A DNA stretch of 20,640 nucleotides from an uncultured Ruminococcus sp. (GTDB taxonomy: Bacteria > Bacillota > Clostridia > Oscillospirales > Ruminococcaceae): contig CALESG010000151.1 in assembly GCA_937907215.1 (NCBI GenBank), forward strand, positions 1 to 20,640, given 5' to 3'. The stretch's first letter is position 1; every line of letters starts with the position of its first letter. The notes below the pieces were generated by a model that ran no database searches, was not told the DNA's origin, and saw nothing but the letters and a program-made list of their open reading frames with translations. Below, piece by piece: positions 6,746 through 15,225 of the stretch. The position numbers were made by a program, and so were the translations under genes.

Positions 6746-7612
6746 TCAGCGGAACTGAGTTCCTATGCCATCATTTGTAAGTGTTTCAATCAAAATTGAA
6801 TGAGGCACTCTTCCATCAATGATAGCTGTTTTCTTAACTCCACGGCGAACTGCTTCAACGCAGCAATCGATTTTTGGAATCATCCCGCCAGAAATGATAC
6901 CTTTTCTCTTAAAGAACGGAACTTCACTGACATTTACAAATGGAATAAGTGTTGATGGGTCATTCTTATCACGAAGAAGTCCTGCTATATCTGTCATAAG
7001 AATAAGATTCTCTGCACCAAGCTGTGCTGCAATTCTTGCAGCGGCTGTATCTGCATTTATATTATAAGTTTGACCTGACTGATCAGTTGCAACTGTTGCT
7101 ATAACAGGTATATAACCGCAGTTGAGTGCATCAAGGATCGGTTTTTCATTTACCTTTACAATATCGCCTACAAAGCCAAGATCCTCACCGTTTGCACCTT
7201 CTTTACGCTTTGCAAGAAGCATTCCGCCGTCTGTGCCGCAAAGACCAAGTGCATTTCCTTGACTTCTGCCAAGAAGGCTGACGAGTTCCTTGTTGACTTT
7301 TCCGGCAAGCACCATTTTTACAACCTCTACAGTTTCTGCATCTGTATATCTTAATCCTCCGATAAACTTGCTTTCAATATTAAGTCTTTTGAGCATATCG
7401 TTTATTTCAGGACCGCCGCCATGTACAAGTACAACTTTTATTCCCACAAGTGACAAAAGCACTATATCATTCATAACAGCCTGCTTCAGCACTTCATTTG
7501 TCATGGCATTGCCGCCATATTTTACAACAACTATCTTATTATTATATTTCTGAATGTGCGGCAGTGCATCAACAAGCACCTGTGCACGAACGCTATTATT
7601 TACTTCTCCCAT
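6746..7612 (-). CDS. argB: Acetylglutamate kinase
   Basis: ArgB phosphorylates N-acetylglutamate with ATP, the committed step when ArgJ recycles the acetyl group. The 288 residues show the amino-acid kinase signatures: VVKYGGNAM with Lys31, HGGGPEI at 64-70, GLCGTDGGM near 123-131, NINADTAAARIA near 184-195, and ISGGMIPK ending at Lys247. About 28 residues precede the first strand and look like the extra N-terminal helix found in hexameric, arginine-inhibited kinases (Thermotoga, Pseudomonas) and absent from the E. coli enzyme. Feedback inhibition by arginine is therefore expected but inferred. It sits 16 bp after argJ. Confidence 0.97.
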   Translation of the reverse strand: MGEVNNSVRAQVLVDALPHIQKYNNKIVVVKYGGNAMTNEVLKQAVMNDIVLLSLVGIKVVLVHGGGPEINDMLKRLNIESKFIGGLRYTDAETVEVVKMVLAGKVNKELVSLLGRSQGNALGLCGTDGGMLLAKRKEGANGEDLGFVGDIVKVNEKPILDALNCGYIPVIATVATDQSGQTYNINADTAAARIAAQLGAENLILMTDIAGLLRDKNDPSTLIPFVNVSEVPFFKRKGIISGGMIPKIDCCVEAVRRGVKKTAIIDGRVPHSILIETLTNDGIGTQFR

Positions 7613-7628
7613 TTTCTATTTCCTCTTT

Positions 7629-8885
7629 TCAGGTACGATAATCGCCATTGATTTTTACATACTCATATGTGAGATCACAACCCCATGCAGTTGCCTTTGC
7701 TTCACCGTCTGCAAGAAAAACATTTATCTTTATCTCATCATCACTGAGCATAACACTTGCTTCATCTTCTGAAAACGGCAGAATTGCACCATTTTCAAAA
7801 AACTTTACACAGCCTTTTCCGGATTCAAGCTCTACAGAAAACTTTGTAATATCAAAATCAGCATCAGCATAACCAATTGCACAAGCTATACGTCCAACAT
7901 TTGCATCTTCGCCAAACATTGCACACTTCAGAAGGTCAGAGGCAATTACACTCTTGGCGATAGCCAAAGCGTCCTTTTCAGTCTTAGCACCGCTTACATT
8001 GCATTCAAGAAGCTTTGTAGCTCCCTCTCCATCTTTTGCAAGCATCTTTGTAATATTTGACATTACAATATATAATGCCTGCTTGAATACTGCAAAATCC
8101 TCATTCTCTTCGGTAATAATATCATTTCCGCAAAGACCATTTGCCATAACAGCACAAGTATCATTAGTAGACTGATCGCCGTCAACATAAAGGCAATTAT
8201 ATGTGACCTTTACAACATCGCTAAGTGCTTTCTTAAGCATTTCAGAAGATACCGCACAATCTGTAGTGATCACATTAAGAGTAGTTGCCATATTTGGACA
8301 TATCATACCGCTGCCCTTGCCCATACCGCCTAAATGACAAATTTTTCCGCCTATTGTAAATTCTACAGCAACTTCCTTTTTAACTGTATCAGTAGTCATA
8401 ATAGCTACTGCGGCTTTTTCATTTCCATCATAAGAAAGACCATATACAAGAGAATCTATATTATCCTCAATAGGCTTTATAGGCATTGTCTGACCAATAA
8501 CGCCAGTCTGGGCAATAAGTATCTGCTCTGCCGGAACACAAAGTTTTTCTGCGGCTAAAGCACACATCTTTTCAGACTTTTCTATGCCGTCAGGATTGCA
8601 GGCATTTGCATTTTTTGAATTTAAAATAAAGCCTTTCGCCTTTCCTCCTGTAATTTCCAAGTGCTTTTTAGAAACTGTTACAGGTGCAGCCTGAACTTTA
8701 TTTTGAGTAAACACACCAGCGGCACTGCAAAGTACATCTGATACAACCAGACATAAATCAAACTTTTTAGAAGGGTTTTCCTTTATGCCGCTGTAAAGTC
8801 CATTGGCACGAAATCCCTTTGCGGCACATACACCGCCGTCAATATATTTATAACCATCATAGTTTATTTTTTTTATATCTTTCAT
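7629..8885 (-). CDS. argJ: Bifunctional ornithine acetyltransferase / N-acetylglutamate synthase
   Basis: ArgJ transfers the acetyl group from N-acetylornithine to glutamate, giving ornithine and regenerating N-acetylglutamate; many homologues can also use acetyl-CoA. The 418-residue precursor should self-cleave into two chains at Ala200-Thr201 inside GSGMICPNMATTLN, freeing the nucleophile Thr201. QTGVIGQ (126-132) supplies the oxyanion-hole Thr-Gly, and the C-terminus ends in the typical NGDYRT. Cys196 stands where many homologues have His or Ala. Whether it is mono- or bifunctional cannot be told from sequence, but no argA or argE is in the cluster. It sits 20 bp after argC. Confidence 0.96.
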   Translation of the reverse strand: MKDIKKINYDGYKYIDGGVCAAKGFRANGLYSGIKENPSKKFDLCLVVSDVLCSAAGVFTQNKVQAAPVTVSKKHLEITGGKAKGFILNSKNANACNPDGIEKSEKMCALAAEKLCVPAEQILIAQTGVIGQTMPIKPIEDNIDSLVYGLSYDGNEKAAVAIMTTDTVKKEVAVEFTIGGKICHLGGMGKGSGMICPNMATTLNVITTDCAVSSEMLKKALSDVVKVTYNCLYVDGDQSTNDTCAVMANGLCGNDIITEENEDFAVFKQALYIVMSNITKMLAKDGEGATKLLECNVSGAKTEKDALAIAKSVIASDLLKCAMFGEDANVGRIACAIGYADADFDITKFSVELESGKGCVKFFENGAILPFSEDEASVMLSDDEIKINVFLADGEAKATAWGCDLTYEYVKINGDYRT

Positions 8886-8905
8886 AACGCTTTTCCTTTC
8901 TGGAA

Positions 8906-9853
8906 TTACAAAAGACCGGTCGTTTCAGGAACGCCCATCATAATATTAAGGCACTGAACAGCCGCACCGGATGCACCCTTACCAAGATTATCAAGTCTTG
9001 CACAAAGAAGCACCTGTCCTTCACTGCCGCATACAAATATCTCCATCATATTTGTATCACGCAGATCATTAGAGCTGATTTTCAGCTTAGTAAGTTCATC
9101 GCCTTCAATCAGCGGCATAACTTTTACAAAATTGCAGCCTTTGTAATGTTCACTGAACATTTCATGAATTTCCTTAGGTGAAACAGCTTTTCCAGCAATG
9201 CTTGACTGAATTGGAATACATACGACCATACCATTGTAATAATCATCAACTATAGGTGTAAACATAGGCTTTACAGTAAGACCGGATATAGCTTGCATTT
9301 CCGGCAAATGTTTATGATTATTTGCAAGTCCGTAAAATCTTGGACTATGAACTTCCGCTGCACTATCAGGTGATTCCACCTCAGCGATCATTTTTTTGCC
9401 GCCGCCGCTGTAGCCTGATACAGCAAAACACTGCACAGGATAATCCTCTGGCATAAGACCGCTTTTTATCATTGGGTATGCAAGTGCATTAAATCCGCTT
9501 GCATAACATCCCGGCACTGCAACTCTTGATGAAGTTTCTATCTTACTGCGATGTTCCGAAGATAATTCCGGAAAACCATATGCCCACTGCGGATTTGTTC
9601 TATGAGCTGTAGAGGCATCTATTATACGCACCGGTGCATCGCCTGCCAGTTCTACAGCTTCTCTTGAAGCAGCATCAGGCAGACAAAGAATTGTAAAATC
9701 ACTCGCCTGTATAAGCTTTCTGCGTTCATCAGGATCCTTTCTCAGCTCAGGATCTATTCTCAAAATATTTATATCATCTCTGCCTACGAAACGTTCAAGT
9801 ATACGCAGACCGGTAGTTCCTTCCTGACCGTCAATAAAAACATTTACTGCCAT
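8906..9853 (-). CDS. argC: N-acetyl-gamma-glutamyl-phosphate reductase (short form)
   Basis: ArgC reduces N-acetylglutamyl phosphate to the semialdehyde with NADPH. At 315 residues it matches the shorter, less common ArgC type rather than the roughly 345-residue form. The nucleotide-binding start is FIDGQEGTTG. The catalytic Cys116 lies in VAVPGCYASG and the base His in ANNHKHLPEM (His180/182). AGGAG precedes the ATG. The gene follows the 60-aa membrane gene by 15 bp and precedes argJ. Confidence 0.95.
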   Translation of the reverse strand: MAVNVFIDGQEGTTGLRILERFVGRDDINILRIDPELRKDPDERRKLIQASDFTILCLPDAASREAVELAGDAPVRIIDASTAHRTNPQWAYGFPELSSEHRSKIETSSRVAVPGCYASGFNALAYPMIKSGLMPEDYPVQCFAVSGYSGGGKKMIAEVESPDSAAEVHSPRFYGLANNHKHLPEMQAISGLTVKPMFTPIVDDYYNGMVVCIPIQSSIAGKAVSPKEIHEMFSEHYKGCNFVKVMPLIEGDELTKLKISSNDLRDTNMMEIFVCGSEGQVLLCARLDNLGKGASGAAVQCLNIMMGVPETTGLL

Positions 9854-9868
9854 TTTACATTCTCCTCT

Positions 9869-10051
9869 TTATTCTCTTGGACATTTCCATACGCTGAATG
9901 CACAAGTACCTATAAGCATAATTCCTGCCCATATCCACGACATTATAGGGCTTAGATCCAGCACCAAAGCGATCAATACTTCGCCCAATATCCACAAAAG
10001 CACTGCTATAAGGCAAAGACACACTATAAATTTAAACTGTCTTTTCAGCAT
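9869..10051 (-). CDS. Small two-helix membrane protein
   Basis: I choose the ATG at 10049-10051, giving 60 residues. It is 4 nt after the argH stop with GGAAG about 9 nt upstream; a longer reading from 10081 would overlap argH by 26 nt and add a hydrophilic tail. The protein has two hydrophobic segments (about 7-31 and 36-54) and ends WKCPRE. It resembles small membrane proteins of unknown function. Its tight position between argH and argC makes co-expression with arginine genes very likely. Confidence 0.7.
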   Translation of the reverse strand: MLKRQFKFIVCLCLIAVLLWILGEVLIALVLDLSPIMSWIWAGIMLIGTCAFSVWKCPRE

Positions 10052-10055
10052 TTGA

Positions 10056-11429
10056 TCACTCTTCCAATTGTTTTTTAGCAAGTTCTATCTGAACAGCCAC
10101 CGCCTTTGGAGATGGGCCTCCCTGTGAAAGTCTGCCCTTTACGCAAGTTTCAAGACTGATAGCTTCATATACATCTTCATCAAAAAGCTCAGTCATTTTC
10201 TTATATTCCTCAATCGGCAGTGTTTCAAGTGTAAGTCCCTTTGAAATGCACTCTGCAACAAGTGTTCCGGAAATCTTATAAGCATCACGGAAAGGCATTC
10301 CCTTTTTAACAAGATAGTCCGCACAATCTGTGGCATTGATAAATCCCTTTGCAGCAGCAGCTCTCATATTTTCAGCATTTACTGTTAGTGTTTCCATCAT
10401 TGGTATAAATGTATTAACACAAAGTTTTACTGTATCAACTGCATCGAAAATAGCTTCCTTATCTTCCTGCATATCCTTATTGTACGCAAGCGGAAGACCC
10501 TTCATCATAGTAAGCAAAGTATTCAAATCGCCGTAAACCCTTGCTGTCTTGCCACGAATAAGCTCTGTAATATCTGGATTTTTCTTCTGCGGCATTATAG
10601 AAGAGCCTGTAGCATAAGCATCATCAAGTTCAATAAATTTAAATTCCCACGAACACCAAAGAACAACCTCCTCTGAAAATCTTGACAGGTGCATCATTAT
10701 AATAGAAAGAGTATTTGCAAGCTCTATGCAATAATCTCTATCGGAAACGCCATCAAGGCTGTTTGCCATAGGAGCATCAAATCCCAAAAGTTCTGCGGTC
10801 ATGGTGCGGTCAATATTATATGTAGTTCCTGCAAGTGCGCCGCTCCCCAGCGGACAAACATTCATACGCTTGGCTGTATCATCCAGTCTGCCAAGATCAC
10901 GAATAAACATCTGCACGTATGCCATAAGATGATGGGCAAAGGTTATTGGCTGCGCTCTCTGAAGATGAGTATATCCCGGCATTACTGTTTCAGTATTCTT
11001 CTCTGCCAGAGTGATAAGAACCTCACAAAGCTTATGAACCATTTCTCTTACTTCTGTAATTTCATCACGCAGATAAAGTCTTAGATCAAGTGCGACCTGA
11101 TCGTTTCTTGAACGTGAGGTATGAAGTCTTTTGCCAACATCGCCATAACGCTTTGTAAGCTCAGCTTCTATAAACATATGTATATCTTCTGCATTAGGAT
11201 CAAATTCAAGCTTTCCGGACTCAATATCAGACAAAATTTCTTTAAGACCCTTTATAATAATTTCGCTGTCCTCTTCAGAAATAATGCCGCATTTGCCGAG
11301 CATAGCAGCATGAGCGATACTGCCCTGAACATCATGCTTATACATTCTTGCATCAAATGCTATAGAGGAATTGAATGCATTTACAGTTTCATCTATTTCC
11401 TTGGAAAATCTTCCTGCCCAAAGTGCCAT
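10056..11429 (-). CDS. argH: Argininosuccinate lyase
   Basis: ArgH splits argininosuccinate into arginine and fumarate, the last step of the pathway. The 457-residue length is standard. Conserved blocks of the fumarase/aspartase superfamily are present: TSRSRND at 104-110, THLQRAQP with the catalytic His155, and the mobile loop GSSIMPQKKNPD at 275-286 with catalytic Ser277. The nearest SD-like sequence is AAGGCAGG about 12 nt before the ATG. It lies downstream of argG but a terminator hairpin separates them. No separate promoter is obvious in the gap, so it probably depends on read-through. Confidence 0.97.
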   Translation of the reverse strand: MALWAGRFSKEIDETVNAFNSSIAFDARMYKHDVQGSIAHAAMLGKCGIISEEDSEIIIKGLKEILSDIESGKLEFDPNAEDIHMFIEAELTKRYGDVGKRLHTSRSRNDQVALDLRLYLRDEITEVREMVHKLCEVLITLAEKNTETVMPGYTHLQRAQPITFAHHLMAYVQMFIRDLGRLDDTAKRMNVCPLGSGALAGTTYNIDRTMTAELLGFDAPMANSLDGVSDRDYCIELANTLSIIMMHLSRFSEEVVLWCSWEFKFIELDDAYATGSSIMPQKKNPDITELIRGKTARVYGDLNTLLTMMKGLPLAYNKDMQEDKEAIFDAVDTVKLCVNTFIPMMETLTVNAENMRAAAAKGFINATDCADYLVKKGMPFRDAYKISGTLVAECISKGLTLETLPIEEYKKMTELFDEDVYEAISLETCVKGRLSQGGPSPKAVAVQIELAKKQLEE

Positions 11430-11474
11430 TACTTATTCAACCTGCCTTTCATTTTCTTTTTTGCCTTTCAATCG

Positions 11475-11499
11475 AAAAAAGGCGGCACGGCGCCGCCTT
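11475..11499 (-). terminator. Intra-operon terminator between argG and argH
   Basis: AAGGCGGC (11479-11486) and GCCGCCTT (11492-11499) form a GC-rich 8-bp stem with a 5-nt loop. In the minus-strand RNA it is followed by a run of six U, starting with the last two bases of the stem. It lies 25 nt after the argG stop. It should uncouple argG from the genes behind it, partly or conditionally. Confidence 0.8.
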
Positions 11500-11523
11500 C
11501 TTCTTTTTTATGATATGCAGTAA

Positions 11524-12753
11524 TTACTTATTATCACGGTTCTGATCAAGCTTTGCCTTAACCCAGATCGGCAGACCGAACAGATTGATAAAGCCTTCAG
11601 CATCCTTCTGATTGTAAACATCTTCAGCATCGAAAGTAGCAACTTCTTCATCATAAAGAGTATATGGAGAAGTTACGCCGGCATTGATGATATTTCCCTT
11701 GTACAGTTTCAGCTTAACATCACCTGTAACAGTCTTCTGTGTTTCATCAACAAAAGCTGTCAGAGCTTCTCTCAGAGGAGTATACCACTGACCATTGTAA
11801 ACGATATCAGCAAACTTTATGCCGATATACTGCTTCATTCTTGCTGTTTCCTTATCAATAGTAATTGTTTCTAGAACATCATGAGCGTGATACAGAATAG
11901 CACCGCCAGGTGTTTCATAAACGCCTCTTGACTTCATACCAACAAGACGGTTCTCAACGAGGTCAGCAAGACCGATACCATTTTCACCGCCGAGCTTATT
12001 GAGAGTTTCAATAATTTCTACAGCACCCATCTCCTTGCCGTCAATAGCTGTAGGAATACCCTTTTCAAAGTGGATAGAAACATAAGTTGGCTTATCAGGA
12101 GCCTGGATTGGAGATACTCCCATTTCAAGGAAGCCTTCCTTTTCATACTGTGGCTCATTAGCCGGATTTTCAAGGTCAAGACCTTCATGTGACAGATGCC
12201 ACAGGTTCTTATCCTTAGAATAATTAGTTTCACGATTTATCTTCAGTGGAATGTTATGAGCTTCTGCATAGTCAATTTCTTCGTCACGGCTCTTGATTGA
12301 CCATTCTCTCCAAGGAGCAATGATCTTCATATCAGGAGCATAAGCCTTGATAGCCAATTCAAAACGAACCTGATCGTTGCCCTTACCTGTTGCACCGTGG
12401 CAGATAGCGTCTGCATTTTCTTCAAGAGCGATCTCAGCCAGTCTTTTGCCAATAATCGGACGAGCAAATGATGTACCAAGCAGGTAACGGTTTTCATAAA
12501 CAGCACCAGCCTGAACTGTTGGGAATACATAATCCTCAACGAATTCCTTCTTAAGATCAAGAACGATAAGTTTAGAAGCACCTGTCTTGATAGCCTTTTC
12601 TTCCAGACCATCAAGCTCTGTACCCTGACCTACGTCAGCGGATACTGCTATTACTTCGCAGTTATTGTAATTTTCCTTGAGCCACGGAATGATAATAGAA
12701 GTATCCAGACCGCCGGAATATGCCAAAACAACCTTTTTAATTTCCTTTGCCAT
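11524..12753 (-). CDS. argG: Argininosuccinate synthase
   Basis: ArgG condenses citrulline with aspartate using ATP. The 409 residues include the N-type ATP pyrophosphatase P-loop AYSGGLDTS (11-19), the substrate loop [13 protein letters not shown] near residue 120, and the usual C-terminal multimerisation arm. AAGGAGAG precedes the ATG by about 7 nt. It is the first gene of the arg cluster. A strong promoter at 12836-12863 gives a leader of about 76 nt with a small hairpin. Inverted repeats upstream of the promoter suggest control, probably by an arginine repressor encoded elsewhere. Confidence 0.98.
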   Translation of the reverse strand: MAKEIKKVVLAYSGGLDTSIIIPWLKENYNNCEVIAVSADVGQGTELDGLEEKAIKTGASKLIVLDLKKEFVEDYVFPTVQAGAVYENRYLLGTSFARPIIGKRLAEIALEENADAICHGATGKGNDQVRFELAIKAYAPDMKIIAPWREWSIKSRDEEIDYAEAHNIPLKINRETNYSKDKNLWHLSHEGLDLENPANEPQYEKEGFLEMGVSPIQAPDKPTYVSIHFEKGIPTAIDGKEMGAVEIIETLNKLGGENGIGLADLVENRLVGMKSRGVYETPGGAILYHAHDVLETITIDKETARMKQYIGIKFADIVYNGQWYTPLREALTAFVDETQKTVTGDVKLKLYKGNIINAGVTSPYTLYDEEVATFDAEDVYNQKDAEGFINLFGLPIWVKAKLDQNRDNK

Positions 12754-12795
12754 GATAATCTCTCCTTATATATTAGTTATAGTAATATCAGTCAT

Positions 12796-12819
12796 AACGT
12801 TACTGCTCACGCAGTCGTT
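12796..12819 (-). other. Hairpin in the argG leader
   Basis: Within the leader of argG, AACG-TT-ACTGC (12796-12806) pairs with GCAGT-CGTT (12811-12819). This gives a 9-bp stem with a 2-nt bulge, closed in the RNA by a GUGA (GNRA-type) tetraloop. It may stabilise the mRNA. It has no U-run, so it is not a terminator. Confidence 0.45.
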
Positions 12820-12835
12820 TTTTACTCTAATTCTT

Positions 12836-12863
12836 ATTATACACGCTTTTTCTAAAATGTCAA
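12836..12863 (-). promoter_or_regulatory. argG operon promoter
   Basis: On the minus strand a perfect TTGACA (12858-12863) and a perfect TATAAT (12836-12841) are 16 bp apart. The start should be near 12829. It directs argG and, by read-through, the genes to argF. Confidence 0.85.
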
Positions 12864-12866
12864 GGG

Positions 12867-12979
12867 TTTTGCATAAATATACGTAAAATATTTTTATTTT
12901 CGGCTTAAATATGTAATTTATACATTATTTATGTATAAATTACCTTATATTCCTGTATATTACTTGTATTTATGCAAAA
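12867..12979. repeat. Nested inverted repeats upstream of the argG promoter
   Basis: The inner pair is perfect: GTAATTTATACAT (12913-12925) and its reverse complement (12931-12943) around a 5-nt centre. The outer pair, TTTTGCATAAATATACGTA (12867-12885) and the reverse complement of 12961-12979, matches at 17 of 19 positions. The left outer arm starts 3 bp upstream of the -35, and the right outer arm runs into the terminator of the dockerin gene. The inner centre has ATACA-7 nt-TGTAT, the spacing seen between the inner halves of two adjacent ARG boxes. An arginine-repressor site is therefore plausible but unproven. Confidence 0.6.
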
Positions 12980-13008
12980 GCCGGCTCACATTTAAGCAAG
13001 CCGGCTTT
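12977..13008 (-). terminator. Terminator of the dockerin gene pair
   Basis: AAAGCCGGCT (12977-12986) and AGCCGGCTTT (12999-13008) form a perfect 10-bp stem around a 12-nt loop. The minus-strand side ends in TTTTG. It lies just after the stop at 13017 and should insulate the dockerin genes from argG. Confidence 0.8.
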
Positions 13009-13016
13009 ATTTGTAC

Positions 13017-14117
13017 TTATTCAGCTACTGGGAATGTATCAATATCATCAACAAGATATTGCAAAAGAATGCTTAAGTCTTCGCTGTCTACAACATTATC
13101 GCCGTTCAAATCAGTTACCTTGTTCTGGTCTTCATTAAAATCAACGGCACCGACCATAGATTTATTCATTAAAACAGCATCTTGAATTCCTATATGATTA
13201 TCAATATTTGCATCGCCGTAGGCAACACCTGCATTTTTCTCAAGTTCTGCTATAAGGTCGATAGTTAATGGGTCATATATTGCCCTATGCCTTGGCGCCA
13301 TATCTATATCACGATACCAAGTAAAAATATCTATCTTACAGCTGTCGCTATACTTTTCTTCAATCGCATTGATAACAGCATTGAATTCATCTAACAATTC
13401 AGTTCCACCGTCAATGTTAACACTAACAAAATATGCTCCTTCAGCATCTACACTAACATCACATTTATCTGAAACAGAATTAATGACATTTTCAATATCT
13501 TCAATGGTAATATCTCCATAATCCTTAATACGAAAACTTCTTGCATTTATTTCATAATAATATTCATAACCCACATTGATAGGTACGTATCTCGCCTCAG
13601 ATATACATCCGGCTTTATACATCTCAGAACACATATTCATAATTATTTCGTATTTTTCTTTTATTTCATTTTTCTTTTCTTCTATAAGCTCTTTACACTC
13701 TTCAGGAGTGCAGTCTTTACCAAATTCAGTATTTTCATGCATATGAACAGTATTATCAGGAAGTTTTCCGGTGCAGCTTAGACCAAGCCTATCTTTATAC
13801 TTATCGTAAATTTCTTCCCATTTATCATCAGTAACTGTAAGATGTAAGTAATTAGTATCGAAATCACGGTATACAGCAACTATATCTGTTGCTACGTCAC
13901 TTCTATATGCTAATCCTCTATATTGACCAAAATCGTCTATATTATCTTTATAAAGATCTGTATCCTGAAAATATGAATAATCTATAGGCGGTTTTGTAAT
14001 ATCAAAATCTACCATAGGATAGTAACGATAATCTGCACTTGCTGAAATACTCGGCACTGCACTTGCTGCCATTGTCACACCTAAAATAAGAGATAAAATT
14101 TTACTTGTTTTTCTCAT
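13017..14117 (-). CDS. Secreted dockerin protein of unknown function (copy 1)
   Basis: The 366-residue protein starts with a Sec signal peptide cleaved near ASA-DY (residue 28). An uncharacterised domain of about 260 residues follows, including VTDDKWEEIYDKYKD (95-109), EKYEIIMNMCSEMYKAGCIS (154-173) and a DITIEDIENVI segment, and then a type I dockerin (about 299-356). The two calcium loops are D302-x-N304-x-D306...D313 and D336-x-N338-x-D340...D347. The dockerin implies docking to a cohesin scaffold outside the cell; no cohesin is in this window. I see no catalytic or carbohydrate-binding signature. It is a close paralogue of the 14146-15219 product, 28 bp downstream of it. The SD is weak (GGGATGA). 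Confidence 0.92.
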   Translation of the reverse strand: MRKTSKILSLILGVTMAASAVPSISASADYRYYPMVDFDITKPPIDYSYFQDTDLYKDNIDDFGQYRGLAYRSDVATDIVAVYRDFDTNYLHLTVTDDKWEEIYDKYKDRLGLSCTGKLPDNTVHMHENTEFGKDCTPEECKELIEEKKNEIKEKYEIIMNMCSEMYKAGCISEARYVPINVGYEYYYEINARSFRIKDYGDITIEDIENVINSVSDKCDVSVDAEGAYFVSVNIDGGTELLDEFNAVINAIEEKYSDSCKIDIFTWYRDIDMAPRHRAIYDPLTIDLIAELEKNAGVAYGDANIDNHIGIQDAVLMNKSMVGAVDFNEDQNKVTDLNGDNVVDSEDLSILLQYLVDDIDTFPVAE

Positions 14118-14145
14118 AATTATTCATCCCATTCTATTTGTATTT

Positions 14146-15219
14146 TTATTTTTTAATAGGCAATGTATCAGTATCATCAACAAGATATCTTAAAAGAATA
14201 TTCAAGTCTTCGCTGTCTACATTACCGTCCTTATTTAAGTCAACAACTTGATTCTGGTCTTTATTAAAATTAACAGCACCTACAATTGATTTATTCATTA
14301 AAACAGCATCTTGAATTCCTATACGGTTATCAATATTCGCATCGCCGTAAGCAATGCCTGCATTTTTCTCAAGCTCTGCTATGAGGTCGATAGTTGTATA
14401 TCCATATACAGCAGGATTATCTGGAAGCATCAGTGCCTCACGTGCAGTATAAGCTGTTATTGTACACTTATCACCAAAAGCCTCTTTAAGTGCATCAAGT
14501 GCCGCAAAATAATCTTCTGCTGTTCCTTCATTGTAAAAATAATGATGCTCATCGCTCGGTGCTTCAAAAATCATCTTGTCAGTAACTGATTTAACTACAT
14601 CTTTAAATTCTTCAATAGTAATGTCACCAGAATCCTCAATGTCAATATAATAAGTTACATAATAATTTCCATCGCTTGCACGGAGAGGCGTATATGTTGC
14701 CTCAGAGATACAACCGGCTTTATACATCTCAGAACACATATTCATAATTATCTCATATTTTTCATTTATAGATTCATTCTGTTCTTCAATCAAAGCCACA
14801 CACTCTTCATAAGAATTACAATCCAGCATCTTAATTTGATTAAGCATACGAACAGTATCATCAGGAAGTCTTCCGGTACTGTCTAATCCCAATTCATCTT
14901 TATACTTATTGTAAATCTCTTCCCATTTATCATCAGTAACTTTAAGCTCCAAACAATTAATATCAAAATCAAGATATGAAACAAAAAGATTCTTGTCTAA
15001 TGTGCTTCTGTATACTATTGGTCCAAAAAGATATTCCTTATGATTCTTATATAAATCTGTCTCCTGACAATACTCATAATCTACAGGAGGTTTTGTTATA
15101 TCAACATCTTCTGCCATAGAATAATAACGATAATCTGCACTTGCTGAAATACTCGGCAGTGCACTTACTGCCATTGCTGTGCCTAAAATAAATGATAAAA
15201 CTTTACTTGTTTTTTTCAT
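14146..15219 (-). CDS. Secreted dockerin protein of unknown function (copy 2)
   Basis: The 357-residue paralogue of the neighbouring gene has the same plan: signal peptide to about residue 28 (ASA-DY), a unique domain (KVTDDKWEEIYNKYKDELGL, EKYEIIMNMCSEMYKAGCIS) and a C-terminal dockerin. Its calcium loops are D293-x-N295-x-D297...D304 and D327-x-N329-x-D331...D338. The ends (signal peptide, the central EKYEII segment, dockerin) are much better conserved between copies than the region before the dockerin. Conserved Cys in MCSEMYKAGC may pair. GGGGTGA precedes the ATG, overlapping the end of the small signal-peptide ORF. Its ligand or enzymatic role is unknown. Confidence 0.92.
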   Translation of the reverse strand: MKKTSKVLSFILGTAMAVSALPSISASADYRYYSMAEDVDITKPPVDYEYCQETDLYKNHKEYLFGPIVYRSTLDKNLFVSYLDFDINCLELKVTDDKWEEIYNKYKDELGLDSTGRLPDDTVRMLNQIKMLDCNSYEECVALIEEQNESINEKYEIIMNMCSEMYKAGCISEATYTPLRASDGNYYVTYYIDIEDSGDITIEEFKDVVKSVTDKMIFEAPSDEHHYFYNEGTAEDYFAALDALKEAFGDKCTITAYTAREALMLPDNPAVYGYTTIDLIAELEKNAGIAYGDANIDNRIGIQDAVLMNKSIVGAVNFNKDQNQVVDLNKDGNVDSEDLNILLRYLVDDTDTLPIKK

Positions 15220-15225
15220 AATTAT

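Noticed and set aside
10052..10081. Longer start for the 60-residue membrane protein (10081)
   Set aside because: It would overlap argH by 26 nt and add ten hydrophilic residues; the ATG at 10051 has a GGAAG site and normal operon spacing.
12911..12943. Calling the inner palindrome a firm pair of ARG boxes
   Set aside because: The facing half-sites fit in sequence and spacing, but the outer halves require a 3-nt instead of 4-nt core and match poorly, so it is only a hypothesis.
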